A DNA stretch of 64,000 bases, taken from contig CAWAVG010000001.1 in the NCBI GenBank assembly GCA_963785425.1, positions 124,001 through 188,000 of the forward strand, given 5' to 3'. Shown here in pieces: positions 1 to 7,331 of the stretch (position 1 is the first letter of the stretch; each line of letters begins with the position of its first letter). The stretch comes from RYN-133 sp963785425. Its GTDB lineage: Bacteria; Actinomycetota; Actinomycetes; Mycobacteriales; Jatrophihabitantaceae. The translations under genes were made by a program, and so were the position numbers. Under the pieces are notes generated by a model. It worked only from the letters and a program-made list of their open reading frames with translations. It was not told where the DNA came from and did not search any database.

Positions 1-629
1 GCCCCGGTGGTGGCCGCCGCCCGATCGTCCTCGCCGATGGTCGGACGCGCCAGCCCTGACATGTTGACGAACGCACCGAACAGCGACGGATGCCGCAGCG
101 CGAGCACCGTGGCACACATGCCGCCCTCCGAGACGCCGGCAATGCCCCACCCCGACGTCCGCACCCGGTAGTGCGCCCGGACGTACTCAGGAACGTCCGT
201 GGTCAGGTACCGCTCGGCGTTGCCGCGCTGAGAGTCGACACACTCCGTGTCGCCCCGATACGTGCCGTTTTCGTCGGGCATCACGACGATCGGCGCCCGG
301 CCGCCGTGCGCCGCTGCGAAGTCGTCGAGGAAGGCGCCGATGCGCCATTCGCGCGTCCACTCGAGGGGCGTGCTGGGATTGCCGCCGAGCAGCATGACGA
401 CCGGTAGCCGCACGCCCTCGCGCCGCGCCGCCGCAGGCACGTAGACCACGGTGCGGCGTGCATGGAACCCGGAATGCACGCCGGGAATCGACACCATCCG
501 GACGGTCCCCCGCTCGGCCGGATCCGGCGGGGCGGGTTCTGACTGCCCGCCGCCGAGCGCCGAACAGGCTGACAGCATTAGCACCGCTGACGCCGCGATC
601 ACCGCCGTGAATGTGCGAGCGGACCTCAA
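1..629 (-). CDS. Secreted lipoprotein esterase, alpha/beta-hydrolase fold (3' end outside window)
   Basis: This gene probably encodes a lipid-anchored extracytoplasmic ester hydrolase of the esterase-D/mycolyltransferase-like fold. The N-terminus is a lipoprotein signal with a lipobox (LSAC) near residue 22, followed by a Gly/Pro/Glu linker. The core has a strand-turn region around residues 55-70 and a nucleophile elbow G-V-S-E-G-G with Ser followed by the usual helix. The TTG start at 629 overlaps the TGA stop of the upstream esterase (ATTGA), which implies translational coupling. The C-terminal third, including the expected catalytic His, runs off the window. The fold is well supported; the substrate is unknown. 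Confidence 0.8.
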   Translation of the reverse strand, partial: MRSARTFTAVIAASAVLMLSACSALGGGQSEPAPPDPAERGTVRMVSIPGVHSGFHARRTVVYVPAAARREGVRLPVVMLLGGNPSTPLEWTREWRIGAFLDDFAAAHGGRAPIVVMPDENGTYRGDTECVDSQRGNAERYLTTDVPEYVRAHYRVRTSGWGIAGVSEGGMCATVLALRHPSLFGAFVNMSGLARPTIGEDDRAAATTG

Positions 630-1798
630 TGCTTGGCGAGCCGACGTTCGCTGCGATGCGTCGCGGCGGATCGCAAGACCTTGAGCCTGTTCCCGGTCGC
701 GCGCACGGTGACACCGCGGTTGGTCACTCCCCCGGCGATCGGGAACTGCACGCGCAGCGGTGGCGGCGCAAGCTGCGTCCAGGCCCAGGGCAGTACGCGC
801 GCGAAAGCGGGACCGAACGAATAGAAGTCGTGGCTGCCCGGATCGCGGAACAGCGTGACGCGCTCGATGCCGTGCAGCGCCGCCGCAAAGGCCTGTGCAC
901 CCGCGATGTCGGCGCGGTTGTTGAGGCCGGCGGACATCCAGAACGACGGCACCGGCTTCGAGTGGGTGGTGAGCTGCCGCGCGAGCAGCAGCGGATCGTT
1001 CGCGTCCTCCGCGACCGGATCGTTGTTGAGTACCTGTGCGGCCGGTCCGTCCTCGGGCCGGAAGTAGCCGCTGATGATGCCGGCGGCTCCCCACATCGCC
1101 GGATGCCGCAGCGCGAGGTTCGCCGCGCAGTAACCACCGGACGAGATGCCGGCGACGGCCCACTGCGCCGACGCCCGGGCGACGCGGAAGCGCGCTTCGA
1201 TGTCGTGGCGCACGTCGGTGGTGAGATAGGTGTCGTCCTGGCCCCGGGAGGAGTTCAGGCATTCCTCGTAGGTGCTGCCGCTGTACGTCTGCGGCATGAC
1301 CAGCACCATCGGGCCCATCAGCCGGTGCGAGATGAGCTGGTTCGCCAGCGCGTCCACGTGCATGTGGACGAGCCACGACGACGCGAGACTCGGCGTGCCG
1401 TGCAGCAGCTCGACCACGGGGAATCGTGTGTGCGCGTATACCGGTTGGAAGTACTGGGGCGGCAGATAGACGTAGCCCGTGCGCTTGATGCCGCTCCGCG
1501 GGCCGGGGAGCGACACGGTCAGAACTTTGCCGGCCACGTTCTGCACGCTGCGATCGCCGAGCGCGGCGGACGTGAACTGGGCGTAGCTGCCCGTCAGGTC
1601 GGCGCTGAGCTGGCTCCACGACTGGTAGTAGCCGTAGTAGTCGTTGACCACGGCCATGCCCCCGGTCGCGGCGAGTGCGAGTGCGAGGACGCCGGCACCC
1701 AGACGCACGAACAGGTTCGTGAAACGGCTGAGCGCATACAGCGCCGCTATCGCCGCAACGAACACCACGACGACGAGGGCAGCCGAATTCGGTTCCAC
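626..1798 (-). CDS. Membrane-anchored esterase (alpha/beta-hydrolase, esterase-D-like)
   Basis: About 390 residues. Two hydrophobic segments near residues 5-45 should tether an extracytoplasmic esterase domain. The hydrolase domain shows a central LLHGTP strand-turn, the nucleophile elbow GISSGG, an acidic residue in the C-terminal half and a late Gly-Ser-His-Asp that fits the catalytic His. The family includes antigen-85-like and feruloyl/S-formylglutathione esterase-type enzymes. The GTG at 1798 was chosen because it lies just before the first membrane segment; the open frame runs further upstream but then lies antisense to the PPOX gene. It is coupled by a stop/start overlap to the lipoprotein esterase, so the two likely act together outside the membrane. 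The substrate is not evident. Confidence 0.75.
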   Translation of the reverse strand: MEPNSAALVVVVFVAAIAALYALSRFTNLFVRLGAGVLALALAATGGMAVVNDYYGYYQSWSQLSADLTGSYAQFTSAALGDRSVQNVAGKVLTVSLPGPRSGIKRTGYVYLPPQYFQPVYAHTRFPVVELLHGTPSLASSWLVHMHVDALANQLISHRLMGPMVLVMPQTYSGSTYEECLNSSRGQDDTYLTTDVRHDIEARFRVARASAQWAVAGISSGGYCAANLALRHPAMWGAAGIISGYFRPEDGPAAQVLNNDPVAEDANDPLLLARQLTTHSKPVPSFWMSAGLNNRADIAGAQAFAAALHGIERVTLFRDPGSHDFYSFGPAFARVLPWAWTQLAPPPLRVQFPIAGGVTNRGVTVRATGNRLKVLRSAATHRSERRLAKH

Positions 1799-1903
1799 GC
1801 CACGGACGATCGTGATCGCGCCTGTGGATCGGTGATGCCGCTCAGCGCACGCATTGGATTCGGCACAGGCGATACTGGGACCCACGCCGTCGACGGAGGT
1901 TTC

Positions 1904-2320
1904 GTGCCCGCAACACCGCTCCCCCAGCCCGCGCTCGAGCTGCTCGCCCGGCCCAATCCGGCCGTGATGGCGACCATCGCCGCCGATGGCAGACCCGTCA
2001 CGGTCGCGACGTGGTACCTGCTCGAGCCGGACGGCACGATCCTGCTCGGCTTGGACGCGAAACGTGCGCGGCTCGAGCACCTTCGCCGCGACCCACGTGT
2101 CTCGCTGACCGCTCTCGCCGAGAGCGATTGGTACACCCACATCAGCGTGCAGGGCGCGGTCGTGTCGATCGTCGACGACGAGGGCCTGCGCGACATCGAC
2201 CGGCTGTCGCGGCACTACACCGGCGAGCCGTACCGCAACCGTGAACGCCCGCGAGTCAGCGTCCACATGCGCATCGACCGGTGGCACGGATGGAGTGGCG
2301 GCAGCGCATTCGGCGAGTGA
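1904..2320 (+). CDS. PPOX-class F420- or flavin-dependent oxidoreductase
   Basis: A 138-residue split-barrel protein of the pyridoxamine-5'-phosphate-oxidase-like superfamily, actinobacterial F420/FMN type. The family pattern is visible: an N-terminal ARPNPAVMATI segment, a T-W-Y/LL strand pair for cofactor phosphate, the 'KRARLEHLRRDPRV' nucleotide-binding loop and a final R-x-x-W-x-G tail. The GTG start is chosen because GGAGGT lies only 3 nt upstream and the conserved fold begins about 10 residues in. Such proteins reduce unsaturated small molecules or bind F420. It stands alone and is divergent from the esterase pair. Confidence 0.8.
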   Translation: MPATPLPQPALELLARPNPAVMATIAADGRPVTVATWYLLEPDGTILLGLDAKRARLEHLRRDPRVSLTALAESDWYTHISVQGAVVSIVDDEGLRDIDRLSRHYTGEPYRNRERPRVSVHMRIDRWHGWSGGSAFGE

Positions 2321-2421
2321 CCCGCGGACGGCCGGCTGCGTCGGATTTAACGGTGGTCGGACACCAAAAAGCCGTGGATGTGTTTAGGATCGCTCGCTAA
2401 CCCCGAGCGAAGGGCTTGTGC

Positions 2422-4045
2422 ATGATCCGCAAAACGATGTTCGTCCTGACCGCCGTCGGTGGGCTGGGGGTGGGCATCGTTGCTGCCGGGCCGGCCGCCG
2501 ATGCCACCAACGCCCCGGCCGCCGCGCAGACCACCGTCACAAGTGCCCCGCCGGTTACGAACACGCCGAGGCTGATCGTCAAATCGCGTGACCCGCAGGC
2601 GCAGCTCGCCGCCGGCGACATCTTCGCGGGCGTGAAGTACGACCTCGGCCCGCCGCCCGACGGTTCGGCCATCGGCCCCGACATCGTCGACAACCGCGGC
2701 CGGCAGGTGTACTTCGCCCAGTCCCCGACGACGCCGGCGCCCGGGTCGACCGGGGCGCAGCGCGCCACCGACGTCAAGGTGCAGACCTACCGCGGCCAGC
2801 GCGTGCTGACCTTCTGGCAGGGCGGCACCGGATTCGGCAACCCCGGCGTCGGCGCCGGCAGCGACTACATCTACGACCAGCACTACAAGCTGCTGCGCAC
2901 GATCCACGCCCACGGCAGCGAGGGCGGCGCGCCGCTGCAGGCCGATCAGCACGAGTTCCTGCTGACGCCCGGCGGCACGGCGATCATCGTCGCCTACGGC
3001 GAGAAAACCATCAACGCGATCCATATCGGAAAGCCGGCGACACGTCCGACCGATCGCACCAGAAGATCTTCGACTGCGTCATACAGGAGATCGACCTGGA
3101 TAGTGCCAGCGTCGTGCATCGAGTGGCACAGCCTCACCCACGTCAGCCCCGCTCGTAGCCATCAGCCGCTCCCTACTGATCCCACGACGGGTGATCCCCC
3201 CCGAACGCGCCCTGGGACTACTTCCACATCAACTCGGTGAAGATCGACACGGACTTCAACCTGATCGTGTCGGGACGGCACACGTGGGCGTTCTACAAGG
3301 TGAACCGGCACACCGGCGCGGTCATGTGGCAGGTGCAGACGGGCCTGACCAGCGGCGGCAAGTACACCACCGGTGCCCAGTCGAACTTCAGGATCGGGTC
3401 GGGTGCGGCGTTCTCGTGGCAGCACGATCCGGAGCCGCTGGGCAACAACGAGTACCGCATCTTCGACAACAACTCGAACCAGGCCCTTCCGCCGCCTACG
3501 CGCCGGCACACGTGCTGACGCTCAAGCTGGACATGGCCCACCACACGGCGACCAACCTCGGCCACATCAACTACAGCCCAGGGGGCCTGGTGGCAGGCTC
3601 GCAGGGGAACAACCAGCAACTGTCGGCCAGCCACGTCTTCATCGGCTGGGGCGCGGGCGGCGACATCACCGAGGTGAACGCGGCGCGCCAGCAGATCTTC
3701 GATGCAGACTTCGAGGGCAACGGCTTCAACACCTACCGCGCGTACAAGTCGGTGTGGGTCGGCACGCCGTCGTCTCCGCCGACGGTCTCGGTGAGCACGG
3801 TCAACGGCAGCACAAGCAAGCCAACGTGGTGTGGAACGGGGCCAACCAGGTCGCGCGCTGGCGCATCCTGAGCGGTTCCAGCCCGTCGACGTTGGCGTCG
3901 GTCGGCACGTACCTCGTGGCGCGGTCTGGACACCGGGTTCCGGCTGTCGACCTGGCGCGCCTACGTCAAGGCCGTGGCGCTCGACTCCCGCGGTCGCGTG
4001 CTCGGCCGCACCGCGGCGGTGCCACACCTGAGCCGCCGTACCTGA
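2422..4045 (+). pseudogene. Arylsulfotransferase (ASST)-family secreted protein, decayed by multiple frameshifts
   Basis: The N-terminus is intact: AAGGG ribosome site, ATG, a signal peptide of about 30 residues and a beta-propeller start. Recognisable ASST-type sequence then continues in changing frames. Frame 1 runs to about 3042, another frame about 3045-3110, frame 1 again about 3115-3190, a new frame about 3210-3490 (DYFHINSVKID...GAVMWQ), a third about 3490-3830 (LKLDMAHH...), another about 3830-3900, and a last one from 3923 to the TGA at 4045. That is six frame changes. The longest uninterrupted piece is under half the expected length of roughly 540 residues. Neighbouring genes are intact, so decay is more likely than random sequencing error, but this is inference. 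Confidence 0.8.
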
Positions 4046-4057
4046 GTCGGTCGCGAA

Positions 4058-4108
4058 CGATCCCCGGCTCGCCCTACCCGGTTCGGGTCAGGGCGAGCAC
4101 GGGGATCG
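4058..4108. terminator. Strong hairpin terminator between convergent genes
   Basis: CGATCCCCG-g-CTCGCCC (4058-4074) pairs with GGGCGAG-ca-CGGGGATCG (4091-4108), a stem of 16 pairs with a small internal bulge and a 16-nt loop. It sits between the ASST remnant and the convergent secreted-protein gene, so it can serve both strands. No U-run follows, as is common in high-GC actinobacteria. Confidence 0.7.
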
Positions 4109-4131
4109 TCTGCGTTCCGGCTCGATCCGGG

Positions 4132-4752
4132 TCAGCAGACCTGGTTCGCCGTGGTGACCGAGTAGTCGGGCGTGTTCAGCGACGCCGGGGTGTCGCCGAA
4201 CTGACCCGTCGCCGAGAATCCCGAGCTGATCCGCAACTCGACGTTGGCGAGCAACGAGCCGCCGTCAGCGGCGTTCTTCGTGTAGGTGCCGGCGAGGAGG
4301 AAGCCGCGCGCCGTGGCCGGTTGGTCCTGGCTCGGCAGTCCCTGCGTGATCAGGCGCAACGTGCCGGCGTAGACGCGGGCACCCGCCTTGTCGGTCAGCA
4401 GCGCGGGCGTGACCAGCACGCCGCGGCGGGTCTTGGTGTTCACGGTCCACGTGACCTTCGGCATCGTCAGCGTTCCCGCGAGCGAGTAGTCGGTCGATCC
4501 CGGCGTCGCATCGAGTTCCGCGCCGTGCCAGCCCCCGCGGAAGGTCACATACCGGATGCCGTCCTCGCCGGCGCAGGCGGTCGAGGCGAACTTCGGCTCG
4601 ACCGCGAGACGCATGGTGGCGTTCGCCTTGTCGATCTCCGGTACCCCCGACGTCGCCACGGCGACACCGGCCGACACGCCAACCGCGAGCACCGCGGCCA
4701 CGCCGGCGAGCACTCCCCGTCCACCCAAACGCTGCAACTTCGGCATGGTCAT
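4132..4752 (-). CDS. Secreted protein of unknown function
   Basis: 206 residues. The start is positive (MTMPKLQR), followed by a Gly/Ala/Val-rich signal segment to about residue 33. The mature region reads as beta-strand-rich, with two cysteines (in the STACAGED segment and at the C-terminus) that could form a disulfide. The ribosome site is GGGAGA just upstream of ATG 4752; a second ATG at 4746 is also possible. I do not recognise a family. It is probably exported by Sec and is transcribed alone towards the 4058-4108 terminator. Confidence 0.7.
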   Translation of the reverse strand: MTMPKLQRLGGRGVLAGVAAVLAVGVSAGVAVATSGVPEIDKANATMRLAVEPKFASTACAGEDGIRYVTFRGGWHGAELDATPGSTDYSLAGTLTMPKVTWTVNTKTRRGVLVTPALLTDKAGARVYAGTLRLITQGLPSQDQPATARGFLLAGTYTKNAADGGSLLANVELRISSGFSATGQFGDTPASLNTPDYSVTTANQVC

Positions 4753-4890
4753 CGACTCTCCCTGGACGACGGTCGTCCGGCCGGGTGCCGGACGCGACGC
4801 ACGACGCGTCGTACACGAGATGAGGTGGTCGATTTAGGCGCGGATACGTCTGCACGACGGGATCGGCATGCGTTGACCGGATTCGCCGGA

Positions 4891-5007
4891 CTACGAGCCG
4901 GTGGCAACTGCCTCTCGATCAATCCGGACGTAAGCCACTAACGACGCGACCGGCGCCGCCAACCCGAACAGCACCGCACCGACGATCGTCAGACGTCGAA
5001 CACTCAT
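4891..5007 (-). CDS. 38-residue single-pass membrane peptide
   Basis: ATG at 5007 follows a strong purine-rich ribosome site (GGGAGGGG, about 6 nt spacing on the minus strand), and the frame closes at TAG 4891-4893. The peptide starts MSVRRL, then has a hydrophobic stretch of about 20 residues (TIVGAVLFGLAAPVASLVAY), then a short charged tail. This is the shape of a small single-pass membrane protein. It is divergent from the flavin monooxygenase gene. There is no recognised family, and conservation would decide whether it is real. Confidence 0.5.
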   Translation of the reverse strand: MSVRRLTIVGAVLFGLAAPVASLVAYVRIDREAVATGS

Positions 5008-5143
5008 GGTCCGTCCCCTCCCTTGCCGCCGCGCGGCGCGTTGGATCGCGCCACCCCCACGACGCGATCAGCAGTGGAAAGGTTCCCGGCGCAGCCGCCG
5101 AACACGTACTGTGCGCTCATCCGCGGCGAAGGAGACGAAGTCG

Positions 5144-6601
5144 ATGGTCAGGCTCGACAGCGCTGCGCGGGTCGCGATCGTCGGGGCCGGGCCCGGCGGC
5201 CTGTCGGCAGCAAAGCACGCTCTCGAAGCCGGGTTCGACGTGACCGTGTTCGAGGCGAGCGACGATCTCGGCGGGCAGTGGCACACCACCGCATCCCACA
5301 GCGGGATCTGGCCGGGCATGCGAACGAACACCAGTCGCGCGATGACGGCGTTCTCCGACTTCCCGCCGCCTGCCACGCACGACCTGCACCCGATGGCGGA
5401 GCAGATTCAGGACTATCTGCGTTCGTACGCCGAGACGTTCGGGGTCGCGGAGCGAATCCGTTTCGACACCGAGGTCAGGCGCGTCGCACCCGGCTGGGAC
5501 GTCGACGGCGAGCATTTCGATGCGGTCGTCATCGCGTCCGGCCGGTTCCATACCCCGGAACTTCCCGCGGTCGTCGCGGGCTTCACCGGCGAGCTGATGC
5601 ACGCCTACGACTACCCGGGTGCCGAGCATTTCCGCGATCGCCGCGTGATCGTCTACGGCAACGGTGTGAGCGGACACGAGATCGCGTCCGACATCGCGAC
5701 ACTCACGCCGGTCGTCTCCGCCTATCGCAAACCTCGCTATGTCTTGCAGAAGAACGTCGGCGGCGTCTCGTCCGACTGGCAGTGGTACACGCACATCGGC
5801 GCCCTGCGCCGCGAGAACACACCGCCCGACGAGTACGGGCGGATCATCCGCAGCCGCGTGCTGCGGGTGGCGGGCAATCCGGCCGATTTCGGTGCCCCGG
5901 AGCCGTCCGAGGACTTCTTGGTCGCCGGTCACTCGCTGTGCCAGGACTACCTCGAGCAGGTGCGCGCGGGAGCGATCACGTGCCGCCCCGCAATAGCATC
6001 CGTGTCGGGTCGACACGTGACGTTCACCGACGGCAGCCGCGCGGACGCCGACGCCATCGTGTGCGCAACGGGATACCGCCTCGACATCCCCTTTCTGTCA
6101 CCCGAGATGTGGGTCGTTCTCGGACCCGACCTGCGCCTGCACCGCAGGACGATGCATCCGGATCTGCCGACCCTCGGCGTCATCGGACAGTTCGGGCTGC
6201 AGGGACCGTACTTCCCGTTGCTCGAACTGCAGGCACGATGGATCGTCGGAGTGTGGTCGGGAACAATCGCCGCGCCCGATGAGAGCGCGGCGCGTGCCGA
6301 TCTCGCGACCGCGCCGCCCGCGATCGAGCCCCACAACGTGCTGGCCGTGATGTTCGCCGAAGCCGCCGGCGTGGCACCGGATCCGCGCGCGCATCCCGAC
6401 CTCGCCGAGCCACTGCTGTTCGGGCCGATGCTGCCGCCCCGGTACCGCCTCAGCGGCCCGGGAGCGTCCGTTGAGGCAGCGGCTCTGTTCCAGCAGCAGC
6501 TCGCCTCGTCGCCGCGGCCGCCGGTCGAGGCCGATGATCTCGCCGCGCTGGCCGACCTCGGGCTCGACGACCTGCTGCCGGCCGGCAGTCCGTCCACGTA
6601 G
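5144..6601 (+). CDS. Flavin-containing monooxygenase (FMO-like, NAD(P)H-dependent)
   Basis: 485 residues, class B flavoprotein monooxygenase. The FAD Rossmann motif GAGPGG is at residues 12-17, followed by VFEASDDLGGQW. The FMO signature F-x-G-x3-H-x3-Y is seen as FTGELMHAYDY, then the NADPH-binding GNGVSG and the late ATGY motif. It oxygenates soft nucleophiles (N or S) or ketones using NAD(P)H and O2. ATG 5144 is chosen because AAGGAGA lies about 8 nt upstream and the FAD motif starts shortly after; the open frame extends 46 codons further upstream without family similarity. It is convergent with the YCII gene, with only 5 nt between the stops. The substrate is unknown. Confidence 0.88.
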   Translation: MVRLDSAARVAIVGAGPGGLSAAKHALEAGFDVTVFEASDDLGGQWHTTASHSGIWPGMRTNTSRAMTAFSDFPPPATHDLHPMAEQIQDYLRSYAETFGVAERIRFDTEVRRVAPGWDVDGEHFDAVVIASGRFHTPELPAVVAGFTGELMHAYDYPGAEHFRDRRVIVYGNGVSGHEIASDIATLTPVVSAYRKPRYVLQKNVGGVSSDWQWYTHIGALRRENTPPDEYGRIIRSRVLRVAGNPADFGAPEPSEDFLVAGHSLCQDYLEQVRAGAITCRPAIASVSGRHVTFTDGSRADADAIVCATGYRLDIPFLSPEMWVVLGPDLRLHRRTMHPDLPTLGVIGQFGLQGPYFPLLELQARWIVGVWSGTIAAPDESAARADLATAPPAIEPHNVLAVMFAEAAGVAPDPRAHPDLAEPLLFGPMLPPRYRLSGPGASVEAAALFQQQLASSPRPPVEADDLAALADLGLDDLLPAGSPST

Positions 6602-6606
6602 TCGGT

Positions 6607-6951
6607 TCAGGCCATCGCCCGCACCTCGACCCCGCTGTGCGGAGCCGAAGCCTCAGGAAGCCCACGGGCGAGCTCGACGGCCGCGTCGAGGTCGGCGGCC
6701 TCGATGAGGTAGAACCCGCCGATTCCCTTGTCGGCGTCGACGAACGGGCCTGGTGAGCTGTGGCCCGTGGGCTCGTCGCCGCGGATCGACACCGCCTGCG
6801 CAGACGGCACCAGCTCGCCGCCGCTGAGCACGGCCGGTCCGGCGCCATCGAGGAATGCGCGATGTCGACGCCCGTTCTCCTCATTCCATTCCTGCGACGC
6901 AGCCGACCACCGCTGCTCGTCGCCGTAGATCAGCACCAGGAAGCGGGTCAT
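6607..6951 (-). CDS. YCII-related (YciI/DGPF) domain protein
   Basis: 114 residues with the ferredoxin-like YCII fold: MTRFLVLIYGDE at the N-terminus, a GELVPSAQAVSIRG strand pair, and the DGPF-type segment seen here as GPFVDADKGIGGFYLIEAADLDAAVELA near residues 68-95. DGPF proteins are common in actinobacteria, often next to ECF sigma factors, and are usually annotated without a known function. No sigma gene is adjacent here. It reads towards the FMO gene and is probably monocistronic. Confidence 0.85.
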   Translation of the reverse strand: MTRFLVLIYGDEQRWSAASQEWNEENGRRHRAFLDGAGPAVLSGGELVPSAQAVSIRGDEPTGHSSPGPFVDADKGIGGFYLIEAADLDAAVELARGLPEASAPHSGVEVRAMA

Positions 6952-7229
6952 TCGAGGGTCCTTTCGACGGGGCTTTACTTATCCGATGTTCGGACCGGCC
7001 CGGAATCGACAGCGTCGCACGAGACTGTCGCGCGCGTGAGCGGTGTCGGACGTGCACCGCGCGACGCGCCGAGAAACAGATGAGGGCCAGGTGACGGTCT
7101 TGCGGGCGCTGCGCGTATTTTCATTGACGCGGCGGCCGATGGCATCGGCGACGGATTTGCCTCGCGAGACGGCCGCCGGGGTTCGAACGGACCCCCGTGC
7201 TGGTCCCGTGAGCGTGGTTGGAGTTCGTT

Positions 7230-7331
7230 GTGCCTGAATTCTGGGCGGTCGAGGTCACGATCGCCGTCGTCACGAGTGTCGCCCTTGCGCACGTCGCGGC
7301 GACTGGTCGAGGGTTGCCCGAATGCCGATGA
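7230..7331 (+). CDS. Possible 33-residue membrane leader ORF overlapping the UPF0182 start
   Basis: GTG 7230 has a good ribosome site (GGAG, 6 nt upstream). It encodes a short peptide with one hydrophobic stretch (WAVEVTIAVVTSVALAHVA) and ends at TGA 7329-7331. The stop overlaps the second in-frame ATG of the UPF0182 gene (ATGA at 7328), which would allow coupled translation. It may be a leader peptide or small membrane protein. It could also be chance, since no family is recognised. Confidence 0.35.
   Translation: MPEFWAVEVTIAVVTSVALAHVAATGRGLPECR

Noticed and set aside
611..1903. Long plus-strand open frame upstream of the PPOX gene
   Set aside because: It is antisense to the esterase, has shadow composition (Arg/Val/Asp rich) and no family pattern; only the part from GTG 1904 is real.
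5023..6282. Alternate-frame ORF within the flavin monooxygenase gene
   Set aside because: Arg-rich shadow; the monooxygenase frame carries all cofactor motifs.
7178..7190. GGGGTTCGAACGG resembling a tRNA T-loop
   Set aside because: Flanking bases do not form a T-stem, acceptor stem or anticodon arm on either strand.
7043..7237. Open frame of 64 codons before the UPF0182 gene
   Set aside because: No family, weak start context and composition like non-coding high-GC frames; its last part overlaps a better small ORF in another frame.
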